A stretch of 34,981 bases of DNA from Firmicutes bacterium HGW-Firmicutes-12 (GTDB lineage: Bacteria; Bacillota; Peptococcia; DRI-13; PHAD01): positions 1 to 34,981 of the forward strand of contig PHAD01000015.1 in NCBI GenBank assembly GCA_002841595.1, written 5' to 3'. The translations under genes and the position numbers were made by a program. Every line of letters begins with the position of its first letter. The first letter of the stretch is position 1. Positions 15,811 through 28,142 of this stretch are shown here, piece after piece. The notes beneath the pieces are model-generated. The model did not search any database. It saw only the letters and a list, made by a program, of their open reading frames with translations, and was not told where the DNA came from.

Positions 15811-15818
15811 CTTTAAGT

Positions 15819-16835
15819 TTATTCTCTCCCTTTAACTAAGGCTAGATTCACGCCTTGGTAATAATGCTTCAGAATGCCCCCGTAATCCTTACCTTCCTTA
15901 GCTAAGGAGGCTGCCCCATACTGACACATTCCTACTCCATGACCGTAGCCTCGGCTAATAAACTTTATCTCATCTTTTTCTATTACCCAATTAAGTATGG
16001 TGGAAGGCAGACTCAATTTACTACGCAATTCAGCTCCGCTTACTTCCTGCCCAGAAACCAGTAGTGTTGTGATGCGGCCAGAGGCAGTTTTCTCTAGAAT
16101 TTTTATTATCCTTTGGTTTGATGAGGTGTGACTAACCGCGCGTGACTGTATACCCATGAGAGCGTTAAGCTTGCTTAATTTGAATATGTTTATTGCTTCT
16201 TTATTTCCCTCAGGATGATTGTTGCAGGGCACACTTCTCAAGTATGGTATCTCATATTTCCAGACGTTCTCGGAGTCTTCGGTTCCACAACCTCCACAGG
16301 AGGAGTGGTAGACAGGATCAATTAGATTCCCTTCATATAGTAGAACTTCTCCTTTTGTCTCAGAGACGGCTTGGGTGATCTTATTTTTATACGTTAGATA
16401 ACTTCTTTTGCACCAACGACTTTTCATTTCCTCCACACTAATATAGGCTTGGTTAATCGCAGAATCGGGACTAAGAACCGCTTTATTGTTAATTCTCGTT
16501 ATACGCGGGTCGGGTATCTGTATGCGTTTTACCGCGTATGTCCTGGCAGCTACAGCTTGGGCTTTTAAGGCCTCTAGAGGAAAAGATGCAGGCATTTCGG
16601 CAGCCACCACACCAACCACATATTCTTCTAGACCTAGTTCAATTACTTTTCCGCTCTCATGCAACAGTAATTGAACTCTAATTGTATCCCCTTCAATCAA
16701 CATTTCATGAGTTTCTTCCGTAAAGATGTATAGCGCTATTGGTATGAGTATTATCACTATTAATAATAGAAGAATACATTTACTTAGTAGCCTATATTTT
16801 CTTTTCCTTCTCCAGATGTACAACGACACCAGCAT
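15819..16835 (-). CDS. spoIID: Stage II sporulation protein D (lytic transglycosylase)
   Basis: The protein has 338 residues. It is a mother-cell membrane enzyme that cuts glycan strands during engulfment with SpoIIM and SpoIIP. A membrane helix lies near 20-37. The catalytic segment EEYVVGVVAAEMPASF followed by EALKAQAVAARTYA holds the active-site Glu80. The zinc-type cysteines are in SSCGGCGTED, and RGYGHGVGMCQYGA is near the C-terminus. The start is uncertain: AAGGTGG is only 3 nt before the ATG at 16835 but 9 nt before an in-frame GTG at 16829, and a TTG at 16838 is also open. It lies between murA and spoIIQ, as in Bacillus. Confidence 0.93.
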   Translation of the reverse strand: MLVSLYIWRRKRKYRLLSKCILLLLIVIILIPIALYIFTEETHEMLIEGDTIRVQLLLHESGKVIELGLEEYVVGVVAAEMPASFPLEALKAQAVAARTYAVKRIQIPDPRITRINNKAVLSPDSAINQAYISVEEMKSRWCKRSYLTYKNKITQAVSETKGEVLLYEGNLIDPVYHSSCGGCGTEDSENVWKYEIPYLRSVPCNNHPEGNKEAINIFKLSKLNALMGIQSRAVSHTSSNQRIIKILEKTASGRITTLLVSGQEVSGAELRSKLSLPSTILNWVIEKDEIKFISRGYGHGVGMCQYGAASLAKEGKDYGGILKHYYQGVNLALVKGRE

Positions 16836-16924
16836 CAACCACCTTAGTATTATCTAATCAGACTAATACTTATGCCTTTGTCGCCTCTTTTATGATTGTA
16901 CATATTTCAATTAAAGTATAATGT

Positions 16925-16952
16925 AAAAAAGCGCCGGTTAACCAGCGCTTTT
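16925..16952 (-). terminator. Terminator of murA
   Basis: On the minus strand AAAAGCGCTGG and CCGGCGCTTTT form an 11-bp stem (one G-U pair) with a TTAA loop, then a T-run. It begins right after the murA stop codon and separates murA from spoIID. Confidence 0.85.
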
Positions 16953-16953
16953 C

Positions 16954-18204
16954 TTAACTCCTACTAATGTTAGCTCCAACAGAGCGAAACTTGTCTACAA
17001 TACGATCATATCCTCTATCTATGTGATAAATATTGCCAATCTCCGTTACCCCTTCAGCAGCTAATCCTGCAATAATGAGAGCCGCACCTGCTCTAAGATC
17101 TGACGCTCTGACTAAAGCCCCGGTTAGTCGGTTCATTCCTTCAACTACCGCGCTACGTCCTTCAATCTTAATATCTGCACCCATCCTGCGCAGTTCTTCT
17201 GCATGCATAAATCTGTTTTCAAAGACCGTTTCAGTTAGGACACTTGTCCCCTGGACTACTGTAAGTAAAGACATAAATTGCGCCTGCATATCCGTAGGAA
17301 ACCCTGGGTAGGGAAGAGTCTTAATATCTACAGCCTTAAGCGGGTTACTAGCTCTGATATACAAACCATTTCCGACTTCTTCTATTTCTACCCCAATTTC
17401 AATCAGCTTGGCAATGACAGGTTTCAAATGGTCGGCAATAACGTTTTCAAGCATAAGTTCTCCACCAGTTATCGCTGCTGCTACCATAAAGCTTCCTGCC
17501 TCAATCCTGTCTGGGATAATTGTGTGTGTTGTAGAGCCAAGGTTCTTGACGCCCTCTATTTTGACGATCTTTGTTCCTGCTCCCTTAATACGTCCACCCA
17601 TACTATTGATAAAATTTGCTAGATCAACTATTTCCGGTTCCTCTGCTGCATTTTCAATGACTGTTACGCCATGGGCTAAAGAACCCGTCATTATAATGTT
17701 CTCAGTAGCTCCTACACTAGGGTAGTCTAAATAAATCCTAGCTCCAGTTAAGCGTGGAGCTTCGGCAATAATATAACCATGCTCCAGTTTAATTCTGGCT
17801 CCCATCGCCTCAAAACCTTTTAAATGAAGATCAATTGGGCGCGTTCCTATTGCACAGCCACCGGGCATAGATATTTTTGCTTTACCAAGCCTAGCTAGTA
17901 AAGGTCCCATGACTAAATTTGATGCTCTCATTTTACTAACATATTCATATGATGCTTCAAATTTATTTATCTTATTACAGTTGATGTCCAAGGTATGCGC
18001 GTCTATTATTTTAATTTTGGCGCCTACTTCTCCGAGTACATCACAGATAGTTTCAACATCAGTTAACCTAGGTACATCCTGAATACGACAAGCTCCATCT
18101 GATAGCAAAGAGGCCACAATTACTGGTAATACAGCGTTTTTTGCACCGCTTACTGTGATTGTTCCTTTTAATTGCTTACCGCCTTGTACAATTATTTTTT
18201 CCAA
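16954..18204 (-). CDS. murA: UDP-N-acetylglucosamine 1-carboxyvinyltransferase
   Basis: The protein has 416 residues, the normal length. It transfers enolpyruvate from PEP to UDP-GlcNAc, the first committed step of peptidoglycan synthesis in the cytoplasm. The catalytic loop [16 protein letters not shown] has Cys117, the residue attacked by fosfomycin. Lys22-Asn23 (SGAKNAVLP) are the conserved substrate-site pair. Also seen are [11 protein letters not shown] and [16 protein letters not shown]. The start is TTG (18202-18204) with AGGA 7 nt upstream; it gives the normal MurA N-terminus. It lies between ywmB and spoIID as in Bacillus (murAA) and has its own candidate promoter and a terminator. 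Confidence 0.96.
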   Translation of the reverse strand: MEKIIVQGGKQLKGTITVSGAKNAVLPVIVASLLSDGACRIQDVPRLTDVETICDVLGEVGAKIKIIDAHTLDINCNKINKFEASYEYVSKMRASNLVMGPLLARLGKAKISMPGGCAIGTRPIDLHLKGFEAMGARIKLEHGYIIAEAPRLTGARIYLDYPSVGATENIIMTGSLAHGVTVIENAAEEPEIVDLANFINSMGGRIKGAGTKIVKIEGVKNLGSTTHTIIPDRIEAGSFMVAAAITGGELMLENVIADHLKPVIAKLIEIGVEIEEVGNGLYIRASNPLKAVDIKTLPYPGFPTDMQAQFMSLLTVVQGTSVLTETVFENRFMHAEELRRMGADIKIEGRSAVVEGMNRLTGALVRASDLRAGAALIIAGLAAEGVTEIGNIYHIDRGYDRIVDKFRSVGANISRS

Positions 18205-18318
18205 TTATTTTTCCTGAATGACAAAACCGGTGGATACACTCCCTCATGGTTTTGCTTGCAGGCCCCCCCTTCTTATGCTTTTTTTCTATCTTTTTAAAAT
18301 GTGCTGTATTCATATCGT

Positions 18319-18327
18319 ATTATAACA
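18319..18327 (-). promoter_or_regulatory. Candidate extended -10 promoter of murA
   Basis: Minus strand TGT followed by TATAAT (18319-18324), directly past the ywmB stop. The -35 is weak. The same extended -10 string occurs before tagA. Between it and murA, CAAAACC and GGTTTTG can form a 7-bp stem in the leader. Confidence 0.4.
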
Positions 18328-18336
18328 TTATTTCTT

Positions 18337-19104
18337 TTAATAGTCCTGATAAATCACGGGGACACCTACATAAATATGTGTTGTATTCTCAAGCTCATCT
18401 ATACTAAAAGCAATATTTAGATTAATTTTCTTGCCTTGAATATACAAATACTGCTTTCCTTCACTCGTATAAAAGCATAGACTACTGTATCTATCCTGTA
18501 CAATACCTTCTATATACTCGGCATTTACGACTTTAGCTAAGTCTTTGATCCTGGCATTTCTGATTTTGGTAGTTGTCGTACCTGGATTCTCACCTTTAAA
18601 GGTTATACCTATTGGTTCAGTAAACCCAATATCTCTTAGTAATATGATCAAATCATTATATGCCTGCTGCGCGGTCAAGGGATCATCTGATGTAAATAGT
18701 GTTGCAATATAGGTACTGCCTTCCCCTTTGGCAGGATCGGGGATAGATTGTATTGAAAGTTGCGCATTATTACCGTTCTCGTTTTCGGCTATTATAGAGA
18801 GGCTCTTGATCCCATCATTTCTTAATTGGAAAACGGGCTTCTTCAGTGCGTCTATCCGGAGCGCCTGGGCCAATAACTGATAGGTACTATTAATCTCATC
18901 TTCCGTCATATTTCTATTGCTAATTTGTCCCCATGCCTGTAATTTTATTTCTTTTATATCTGTACCGGCAAGAGAAAATACTTTCCAGGCGAGCTCATAA
19001 TTATTTAGAATTGATATATGGTCATTATATAACGCCTGGCTAGGTAAGGCTATCAACAATAACAGGAATAGACTAACAAAGACAATTTGCACGGGCAATC
19101 TCAT
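18337..19104 (-). CDS. ywmB: YwmB-family exported protein
   Basis: The protein has 255 residues, with a signal peptide or anchor at 1-25 (IVFVSLFLLLLIALPSQA). The rest is a mixed alpha/beta domain with the features of the YwmB family (Pfam PF08680, sometimes labelled TATA-box-binding-like for its fold): an early ELAWKVFSLAGTDIKEIKLQ, WGQISNRNMTEDEI, a repeated-fold second half starting near GFTEPIGITFKG, and a final IYVGVPVIYQDY. The function is unknown. Its place between the ATP synthase operon and murA is the same as in Bacillus. GAGGAGA precedes the ATG. Confidence 0.85.
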   Translation of the reverse strand: MRLPVQIVFVSLFLLLLIALPSQALYNDHISILNNYELAWKVFSLAGTDIKEIKLQAWGQISNRNMTEDEINSTYQLLAQALRIDALKKPVFQLRNDGIKSLSIIAENENGNNAQLSIQSIPDPAKGEGSTYIATLFTSDDPLTAQQAYNDLIILLRDIGFTEPIGITFKGENPGTTTTKIRNARIKDLAKVVNAEYIEGIVQDRYSSLCFYTSEGKQYLYIQGKKINLNIAFSIDELENTTHIYVGVPVIYQDY

Positions 19105-19219
19105 GTTCTTCTCTCCTCATCTGTTTTTAGTATTATTATTGCCCTGCTAATTCCATTTTATTCCGAAAATTTCATATTCCACAGATAATAATGATAATAA
19201 TTAATAATATAGGGAATAA

Positions 19220-19265
19220 AAAACAGATAAACCGCAGTTAAATTTAACTGCGGTTTATCTGTTTT
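19220..19265 (-). terminator. 46-bp perfect palindrome, terminator of the ATP synthase operon
   Basis: Arms of 23 bp (19220-19242 and 19243-19265) match without a mismatch, with no unpaired centre. On the minus strand they are followed by a T-run. It lies about 100 nt past the atpC stop. The T4 on the other strand could also stop plus-strand transcription. The rest of 19105-19361 is AT-rich; I see only a small 6-bp hairpin (ATTGCT/AGCAAT) near 19272-19288. Confidence 0.85.
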
Positions 19266-19361
19266 AGGTTAATTGCTGTAAAAGCAATCGTTTAAAATAC
19301 TTCGCCACGATTTATTATAATCCTGCTACTTAAGGACTTAATTTTTTGCTAATAGCGAAAT

Positions 19362-19769
19362 TTACTTAGAGTAATCTGTTACTTGCAAACGGGCAAGGGC
19401 TCTTTTCAGGGCTAATTCAGCACGTTGGACGTCAAGACCACTCGGTCTCTCCTTCAGTCTCTGTGCCGCTCTTCCCTTGGCTGCTTGTGCCCTCTCCCTG
19501 TCAATCTCATTCGCTTTTTCAGCGCAATCAGCTAGCAGCGTTACCCTGTCGGGTCCTATTTCCATGAATCCCCCGCTGATTGAAAGAAAGTTAAGCTTCC
19601 CGTCACTGCGATACTTGACTGCACCAGGTAAAAGCCCCAAAATCATTGGTGCATGATTTGGCAATACACCTAAATACCCTTCAACTGCAGGTACAATAAG
19701 TGACGCTATTTCGGTGCTTAACAGGGTACGGTCAGGAGTTACGACATCAAGTTTGAGGGATTTAGCCAT
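19362..19769 (-). CDS. atpC: ATP synthase F1 subunit epsilon
   Basis: The protein has 135 residues. The N-terminal beta-sandwich has LKLDVVTPDRTLLSTEIASL and VEGYLGVLPNHAPMILGLLP; the C-terminal part is a helical hairpin (NEIDRERAQAAKGRAAQRL and LKRALARLQV). It links the gamma shaft to the c ring and, in bacteria, restrains ATP hydrolysis through its C-terminal helices. GGAGGGG precedes the ATG, with a gap of only 3 nt after atpD. It is the last gene of the operon, followed by the palindromic terminator. Confidence 0.96.
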   Translation of the reverse strand: MAKSLKLDVVTPDRTLLSTEIASLIVPAVEGYLGVLPNHAPMILGLLPGAVKYRSDGKLNFLSISGGFMEIGPDRVTLLADCAEKANEIDRERAQAAKGRAAQRLKERPSGLDVQRAELALKRALARLQVTDYSK

Positions 19770-19772
19770 GTT

Positions 19773-21182
<1,410 letters not shown>

Positions 21183-21208
21183 TTAGCTACTAAGCAACAT
21201 ATAGTTTC

Positions 21209-21231
21209 CGTTTACCGTTTATCGGCAAACG
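21209..21231 (-). repeat. Intra-operon hairpin between atpG and atpD
   Basis: Minus strand CGTTTGCCG and CGGTAAACG form a 9-bp stem (one G-T wobble) with the 5-nt loop ATAAA. There is no T-run, so it is unlikely to terminate; mRNA stability or processing is more likely. Confidence 0.5.
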
Positions 21232-21241
21232 AATATTTTTT

Positions 21242-22102
21242 CTATTGTGCTTTAAGGGCATCCGCGCCGCTAACAATTTCGGTAATCTCACGTGTAATCG
21301 CGGCTTGTCGAGCCCGGTTAAAGGAGAGAACTAATTTTCCTATCATTTCGTCGGCATTCTTCGTTGCGGAGCCCATCGCCGACATTCGTGCACCATGCTC
21401 ACTTGCCTTGGCTTCAGTTAAGCCTTGAAACACCTTGTTTAGAATATATTTTGGAAGAAGCATATCCAAGACCTGCGCAGGGGCCGGTTCATAGAGATAT
21501 TCGCTGGTCCCTGTTTCTTCCTGCTCTTCATAAGGAATCGGAAGAAGCTGTTTGATTACAGGTCTTTGTGTCAATGCAGATACAAATTCCTGATAAACAA
21601 GATATATCTCATCATACGTTTCATCAAGGTATGACTTTACAGCCACGTCTACTATTTCTTTGGCTTCGAGAACGGTGGGAACATCGTTAATCCCGATAAA
21701 CTCAGCAGTCATATTTCTCTGCCGACGCCGCAAATAGTCGCGGCCTTTACGTCCAACGGGAATGAATCCTTTTTCCGCATCTGTTATACGTGCTACTTCC
21801 ACCATGGTTTTACGAATTACATTGGCATTATAGCCTCCTGCTAGCCCACGGTCACCGGTAACCAAGATGAAGCCTACTGACTTTACTGGTCTTTTGACCA
21901 TAAAAGGGTGAACTTTATCTTGAGTAGAGGCAACAATACGTCCGAGTACCTCTTCGAGTTTCTCAGCATATGGGCGAGCGGCTATTACAGCACCTTGGGT
22001 CCGTCGCAGCTTAGCAGCCGCAACCATTTCCATGGCCTTTGTTATCTGTTGAGTGCTCTTTACACTACGGATACGGCGTTTGATGTCACGTACACCTGGC
22101 AT
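21242..22102 (-). CDS. atpG: ATP synthase F1 subunit gamma
   Basis: The protein has 286 residues. It is the central rotor shaft. The N-terminal helix (GVRDIKRRIRSVKSTQQITK, then AMEMVAAAKLRR) and the C-terminal helix (SEHGARMSAMGSATKNADEM followed by NRARQAAITREITEIVSGA) are the strongly conserved coiled-coil ends. The Rossmann-like middle contains GDRGLAGGYNANV. The ATG has GGTGGTGAAAG upstream. It lies between atpA and atpD, the usual order. Confidence 0.97.
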   Translation of the reverse strand: MPGVRDIKRRIRSVKSTQQITKAMEMVAAAKLRRTQGAVIAARPYAEKLEEVLGRIVASTQDKVHPFMVKRPVKSVGFILVTGDRGLAGGYNANVIRKTMVEVARITDAEKGFIPVGRKGRDYLRRRQRNMTAEFIGINDVPTVLEAKEIVDVAVKSYLDETYDEIYLVYQEFVSALTQRPVIKQLLPIPYEEQEETGTSEYLYEPAPAQVLDMLLPKYILNKVFQGLTEAKASEHGARMSAMGSATKNADEMIGKLVLSFNRARQAAITREITEIVSGADALKAQ

Positions 22103-22135
22103 TCTTTCACCACCTTTTCCTTACGCTAAATCACA

Positions 22136-22164
22136 CCCTGAAAACATTCAGGGCTTGCGCAAGC
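22136..22164 (-). repeat. Intra-operon stacked hairpins between atpA and atpG
   Basis: CCCTGAA (22136-22142) and TTCAGGG (22147-22153) form a 7-bp stem with a 4-nt loop. The 12-nt palindrome GCTTGCGCAAGC (22153-22164) abuts it. There is no T-run. Confidence 0.5.
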
Positions 22165-22178
22165 TATGCAGTTTCTCG

Positions 22179-24254
<2,076 letters not shown>

Positions 24255-24258
<4 letters not shown>

Positions 24259-24740
24259 GACACATCCCCCACCTCTTGTACGAATTGACTAATCATTTGT
24301 TCATGGTCTTCCGGCTTGATAGTTCTTTCTAATACTCTGCCGGCTGCTAACACCGCCAAAGTTGCAACCTCGTTGCGCAGCTCAGTCTTAGCCTTTTCTT
24401 TTTCCAGACGTATTTCTTCCTGAGCTTTCTTTATTACTTTTTCAGATTCTACTCGCGCCTCTTGGATGATCCCAGTTTTCGAATTCTCAGCTAGTTTAGT
24501 AGCTTTGGTGATAATCTCCTGGGCTTCTATACGAGCATTCTGCATTTCTCGGGTATATTCTTCTTTTACTTGCATTGCCTCATTGCGAGCATCATTTGCC
24601 TCATCAAGCCGGCTTTTAATATCCAACTTGCGTGCATCTAACATCCCCAATATAGGTTTATACAAGAATTTATTTAGAATGGCTACCAAAACTAGAAAAT
24701 TGACGATAGCCCAGATCATGTCGTGAATATTAACACTCAT
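24255..24740 (-). CDS. atpF: ATP synthase Fo subunit b
   Basis: The protein has 161 residues. An N-terminal membrane helix (about 6-27, IWAIVNFLVLVAILNKFLYK) is followed by a long charged helix of about 120 residues that makes the peripheral stalk coiled coil, ending with LAVLAAGRVLERTIKPEDHE. GAGGGGG precedes the ATG. A 101-nt spacer from atpE holds a small 5-bp hairpin (24791-24803) but no terminator-like structure. Confidence 0.95.
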
Positions 24741-24841
24741 CAGTTTAGCCCCCTCTTTTTATTGCTGGGCAAAGGGATTAATTCTGAGGGGCTAGCCGCT
24801 AGCTAATGCATACGGCCGCCGCCTCATCATTAAAAAAAAGT

Positions 24842-25117
<276 letters not shown>

Positions 25118-25137
25118 TTACAGCTTACAGGCAGTAT

Positions 25138-25866
25138 TTAGTGATGCTCAGCAGCAGCTGTTCCTATATACAGAGCCGCAAGCATTGTGAAAACAAAGGC
25201 TTGAATAAGACCAAATAGTATTCCTAAAAGCATCATGGGAATTGGAACGAATAACGGGACTAAAGCAAAAAGACTTGCTACAACCATTTCTTCCCCAAAT
25301 ATATTCCCATATAGACGCAAAGAAAGCGACAACGGTCTTACAAACTCTTCAATGATATTTAACGGCAAGAGAAAAGGAAGTGGTTGAACGAAGTGCTTGA
25401 AATAACCGATCCCCTTGGTTTTGACCCCAAAGTAATGGGTCGATATAAAAACAACGATAGCAAGTCCAGCCGTAACGCTTAATGTGCTGGTAGGGGCTTG
25501 TATTCCTGGTAATTTCCCGGCCCCGGGCAATAGACCCGAATAGTTTGAAGCCAGGATCAAGATGAAAAAACTACCCAAAAGGGGAAAATATCTTTTGGCC
25601 ATCTTTTCTCCACCCATTATCGGAGATAGTTGTTTAAAAAGAAGTTCCAATACTAATTCCATTGCATTTTGAAGTCGGTTTTCGGGAATCTTTTCAAGTT
25701 TTCTGGTTGCTAAATATGACAGCAGGAAAAGTATGATCATCAGACCCCACATGGTCGTAACTACGCTAGATACTTCCAGACCAAAGATTGAAAACAAGGG
25801 ACCAACGCCGTGTTCAGCTCCATGTTCTGCTGCCTCAGCCGCAAATACCGGTGTCGCAAAGAACAT
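25138..25866 (-). CDS. atpB: ATP synthase Fo subunit a
   Basis: The protein has 242 residues and about five or six membrane helices. The essential Arg is in RPLSLSLRLYGNIFGEEMV, and the last helix has GLIQAFVFTMLAALYIGTA. It forms the ion half-channels against the c ring. The N-terminus MFFATPVFAAEAAEHGAEHG looks like a shortened signal-type segment with an AxA-like site; an in-frame stop just upstream of the ATG fixes this start. GGGGTGA lies upstream and overlaps the atpI stop. Confidence 0.95.
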   Translation of the reverse strand: MFFATPVFAAEAAEHGAEHGVGPLFSIFGLEVSSVVTTMWGLMIILFLLSYLATRKLEKIPENRLQNAMELVLELLFKQLSPIMGGEKMAKRYFPLLGSFFILILASNYSGLLPGAGKLPGIQAPTSTLSVTAGLAIVVFISTHYFGVKTKGIGYFKHFVQPLPFLLPLNIIEEFVRPLSLSLRLYGNIFGEEMVVASLFALVPLFVPIPMMLLGILFGLIQAFVFTMLAALYIGTAAAEHH

Positions 25867-25872
25867 TCTGTA

Positions 25873-26172
25873 TCACCCCTTTCTGTCCGGTTTTTTGAAG
25901 AGATATTTAATAAAAAGAAAATTTTTGTTAAAGGTTAGTCCTATTGCCGTAGCAATAAGCATTGGCGTATTCTTGTAAACTAAAAACAATGTAACTAAAT
26001 TGATAATATAACGAGTGGCATATCTCATAAGAACAATATTCTTACCTTTACCGGGAGGCATAGTTTCAGCCTTTTTTTGTCCCTGTAAAAGAATAAAATA
26101 GTTTAAAGCAGAAACCGCTATACCAAATGCCAAACCCAGTAAGGCCGAGGGCATCCATATCGGCAATATCAT
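25873..26172 (-). CDS. atpI: ATP synthase subunit I
   Basis: The protein has about 99 residues with four predicted membrane helices (for example SALLGLAFGIAVSALNYFIL and NIVLMRYATRYIINLVTLFL). Family members help assemble the c ring and may carry magnesium. It sits directly before atpB as usual. The start is ambiguous: GAGGTG is only 1 nt before the ATG at 26172 but 7 nt before an in-frame TTG at 26166, which would remove two residues. Confidence 0.85.
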   Translation of the reverse strand: MILPIWMPSALLGLAFGIAVSALNYFILLQGQKKAETMPPGKGKNIVLMRYATRYIINLVTLFLVYKNTPMLIATAIGLTFNKNFLFIKYLFKKPDRKG

Positions 26173-26294
26173 TCACCTCAAATCGCCGCATTTGACAGTA
26201 TTCTAAATAATCCGATAAAACAGGTAAGACTTGTATAATTTGTGAACAAAAGTACAGAGGTGCACAAAAAAGTAATCTACAATTATCAGCAGGG

Positions 26295-26555
26295 CTATTC
26301 TTCTTCCTCGTTCTGCGACAGGTCCTTATCCAATGAGAGATCCCTATCCATCATCTTAACCTCGGCAAAGAGCCTTTTAAATACAGCTGCAATTGCCAAC
26401 ATTATTCCAATTATCATAAATACAGGCGCAGAATCGAAGCGGTTATCTAGCCATTGACCCCCCTGATATAGCAGATACACCGTAATTGCCATCGTCAAGC
26501 CGAAGCTTAGACCAAAATTTATGTATTTATATGCGGGTGATTTCTTGAAGCCCAT
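26295..26555 (-). CDS. atpZ: AtpZ/AtpI-family small membrane protein
   Basis: The protein has 86 residues. Two membrane helices (about 12-31 and 43-62, VFMIIGIMLAIAAVFKRLF) are joined by GGQWLDNRFDSAP, the hallmark of the Pfam AtpZ-type family (PF09527). The C-terminal tail is acidic (SQNEEEE). Members open ATP synthase operons and are proposed to act with AtpI in ion transport or c-ring assembly. GGGGAG lies 8 nt before the ATG. The 122-nt gap to atpI contains nothing recognisable. Confidence 0.85.
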   Translation of the reverse strand: MGFKKSPAYKYINFGLSFGLTMAITVYLLYQGGQWLDNRFDSAPVFMIIGIMLAIAAVFKRLFAEVKMMDRDLSLDKDLSQNEEEE

Positions 26556-26587
26556 TTTATATACTCCCCACTAAATAATAATACTAC

Positions 26588-26612
26588 AACTATTAGTATT
26601 TTACTAATAGTT
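26588..26612. repeat. Perfect 11-bp inverted repeat between wecB and the atp operon
   Basis: AACTATTAGTA and TACTAATAGTT flank a 3-nt loop. No T-run follows on the minus strand, so it may be a weak terminator of wecB, an operator for the atp operon, or both. Confidence 0.5.
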
Positions 26613-26652
26613 TATACTATTTTTTTAATTTTTTTTTAGAAAAGGCCTGAGC

Positions 26653-27810
26653 TTATAATTGTCCGAATGATTCCGGTCTTTGGGTACTCCAGCCCCAATA
26701 ATAGTAGAGCGCCTCTATGATCCTTTTGCTAGCTTGCCCATCTCCATACGGATTAACTGCTTGCGCCATTCTATTATATTCTTGATCATCTTCTAGAAGC
26801 TTTTTGGTTACATTATATATATTATCTCTTGCGGTACCAACCAATTGAACAGTTCCTGAGGCAACAGCCTCCGGCCTTTCTGTATTCTCGCGCAGTACTA
26901 GCACAGGTTTGCCCAAAGCAGGAGCCTCTTCTTGTAAGCCACCTGAGTCAGTAAGAACTAGGTACGCTTTATTAAGAAGATTAGCAAAAGGTTCATATTC
27001 CATGGGTTCGACAAGCAGTATCCTATTCTGACCGCCTAGTTCCCGTTGTACGACCGAACGGACAGCAGGATTCTTATGGACCGGAAATACTAGCGTAACA
27101 TCAGGGAACTCCTGTACAATATCCCGCACTGCCTTATACATCTGGCTCATTGGATCACCCAAATTCTCCCGTCGATGCGTGGTTACAACCAAAATCCTCC
27201 CCGTCGATGTATCTAGCTTTTGTAATACGGGATCGGTAAAAACATATTCTTTACGAACTGTTTGCACAAGTGCATCAATTACTGTATTGCCTGTAACGAA
27301 AATCCCCTCGCTATTGTATCCTTCTTTTAAAAGATTGGTCCTGGCCGTAAACGTCGGTGCAAAGTGCAAATCAGTGAGAGTGCCCGTTAATTGCCTATTC
27401 ATCTCCTCGGGAAAAGGAGAGTACTTATTTCCTGAACGTAATCCAGCTTCAACGTGACCAACAGGTATCTGCTGATAATAGGCCGCAAGTGCTCCTATAA
27501 AAGTGCTTGTTGTGTCACCATGAACTAAGACTATATCCGGCTTCTCTTTATTAAGAATACCCTGCAAACCCAATAATGCCTTTGCACTTATGTCGTACAA
27601 GGTTTGTCCCGTTTGCATGATATTTAGATCATAATGGGTATTAATTTTGAATAATTGTAAGACCTGATCCAACATTTCTCGATGCTGGGCTGTTACCGTA
27701 ACTACGCACTCTATACGAGGATCTTGTTGTAATTTAAGTACTAATGGCGCCATTTTTATCGCCTCCGGCCTAGTACCAAAAACGGCCATTACTTTACGAA
27801 GAGATGTCAT
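26653..27810 (-). CDS. wecB: UDP-N-acetylglucosamine 2-epimerase (non-hydrolysing)
   Basis: The protein has 385 residues. It interconverts UDP-GlcNAc and UDP-ManNAc in the cytoplasm, supplying ManNAc for wall polymers. Motifs: GTRPEAIKMAPL at the N-terminus, VHGDTTSTF, GHVEAGLRSGN, ALVQTVRKEY, VTTHRRENLG, and DSGGLQEEAPALGKPVLVL followed by RENTERPEA, which form the substrate and allosteric sites. The frame opens at 27831, but AGGAGA lies 9 nt before the ATG at 27810, which also gives the family N-terminus. Bacillus mnaA sits in the same place before the atp operon. It is a likely partner of TagA at 7853-8602. Confidence 0.95.
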   Translation of the reverse strand: MTSLRKVMAVFGTRPEAIKMAPLVLKLQQDPRIECVVTVTAQHREMLDQVLQLFKINTHYDLNIMQTGQTLYDISAKALLGLQGILNKEKPDIVLVHGDTTSTFIGALAAYYQQIPVGHVEAGLRSGNKYSPFPEEMNRQLTGTLTDLHFAPTFTARTNLLKEGYNSEGIFVTGNTVIDALVQTVRKEYVFTDPVLQKLDTSTGRILVVTTHRRENLGDPMSQMYKAVRDIVQEFPDVTLVFPVHKNPAVRSVVQRELGGQNRILLVEPMEYEPFANLLNKAYLVLTDSGGLQEEAPALGKPVLVLRENTERPEAVASGTVQLVGTARDNIYNVTKKLLEDDQEYNRMAQAVNPYGDGQASKRIIEALYYYWGWSTQRPESFGQL

Positions 27811-27830
27811 TCTGGTTCTTCTCCTGTGCA

Positions 27831-28142
27831 TTATTTTGTTAAATATTCTTTACCAATGAGCTTTTCTATATGTTTCGTAACAGCTTCGTCGATATTAAGG
27901 TTATATTGTTCTTCGAGTACGAACATCATAGTTACAGCAGTCTGGGCTACATCTAACAGCTCCTGTAATATTGACTCCATCACCTGAGACTCTTTGGGAC
28001 AACTAGGTTCCCCATTCATTCCTCGGAATTTACCAATTGCCTGAGCTAACTCACCGGTTTCTTCCATAAGCTTTAAAGCTGTAGATTCCATGGTTGGCGA
28101 CAATCTGTCCAGCCGCGGTAAGGCAATTATTTTCTGTTTCAC
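27831..28142 (-). CDS. MazG-like nucleotide pyrophosphohydrolase
   Basis: The protein has 103 residues. It has the all-alpha MazG fold: KLMEETGELAQAIGKFRG at about 24-41 supplies the first Glu pair, and ESILQELLDVAQTAVTMMF at about 56-74 supplies the E..D pair that binds magnesium. Such proteins hydrolyse (d)NTPs to monophosphates; the exact substrate cannot be told. The start is GTG, directly abutting the TAA of the dCMP deaminase gene, with GAGGA 7 nt upstream. The pairing with dCMP deaminase suggests a shared role in pyrimidine nucleotide pools (inference). Confidence 0.82.
   Translation of the reverse strand: MKQKIIALPRLDRLSPTMESTALKLMEETGELAQAIGKFRGMNGEPSCPKESQVMESILQELLDVAQTAVTMMFVLEEQYNLNIDEAVTKHIEKLIGKEYLTK

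Noticed and set aside
26173-26294. Small gene in the atpZ-atpI gap
   Set aside because: Only a plus-strand frame mostly antisense to atpZ is open there; it has no ribosome site or domain.
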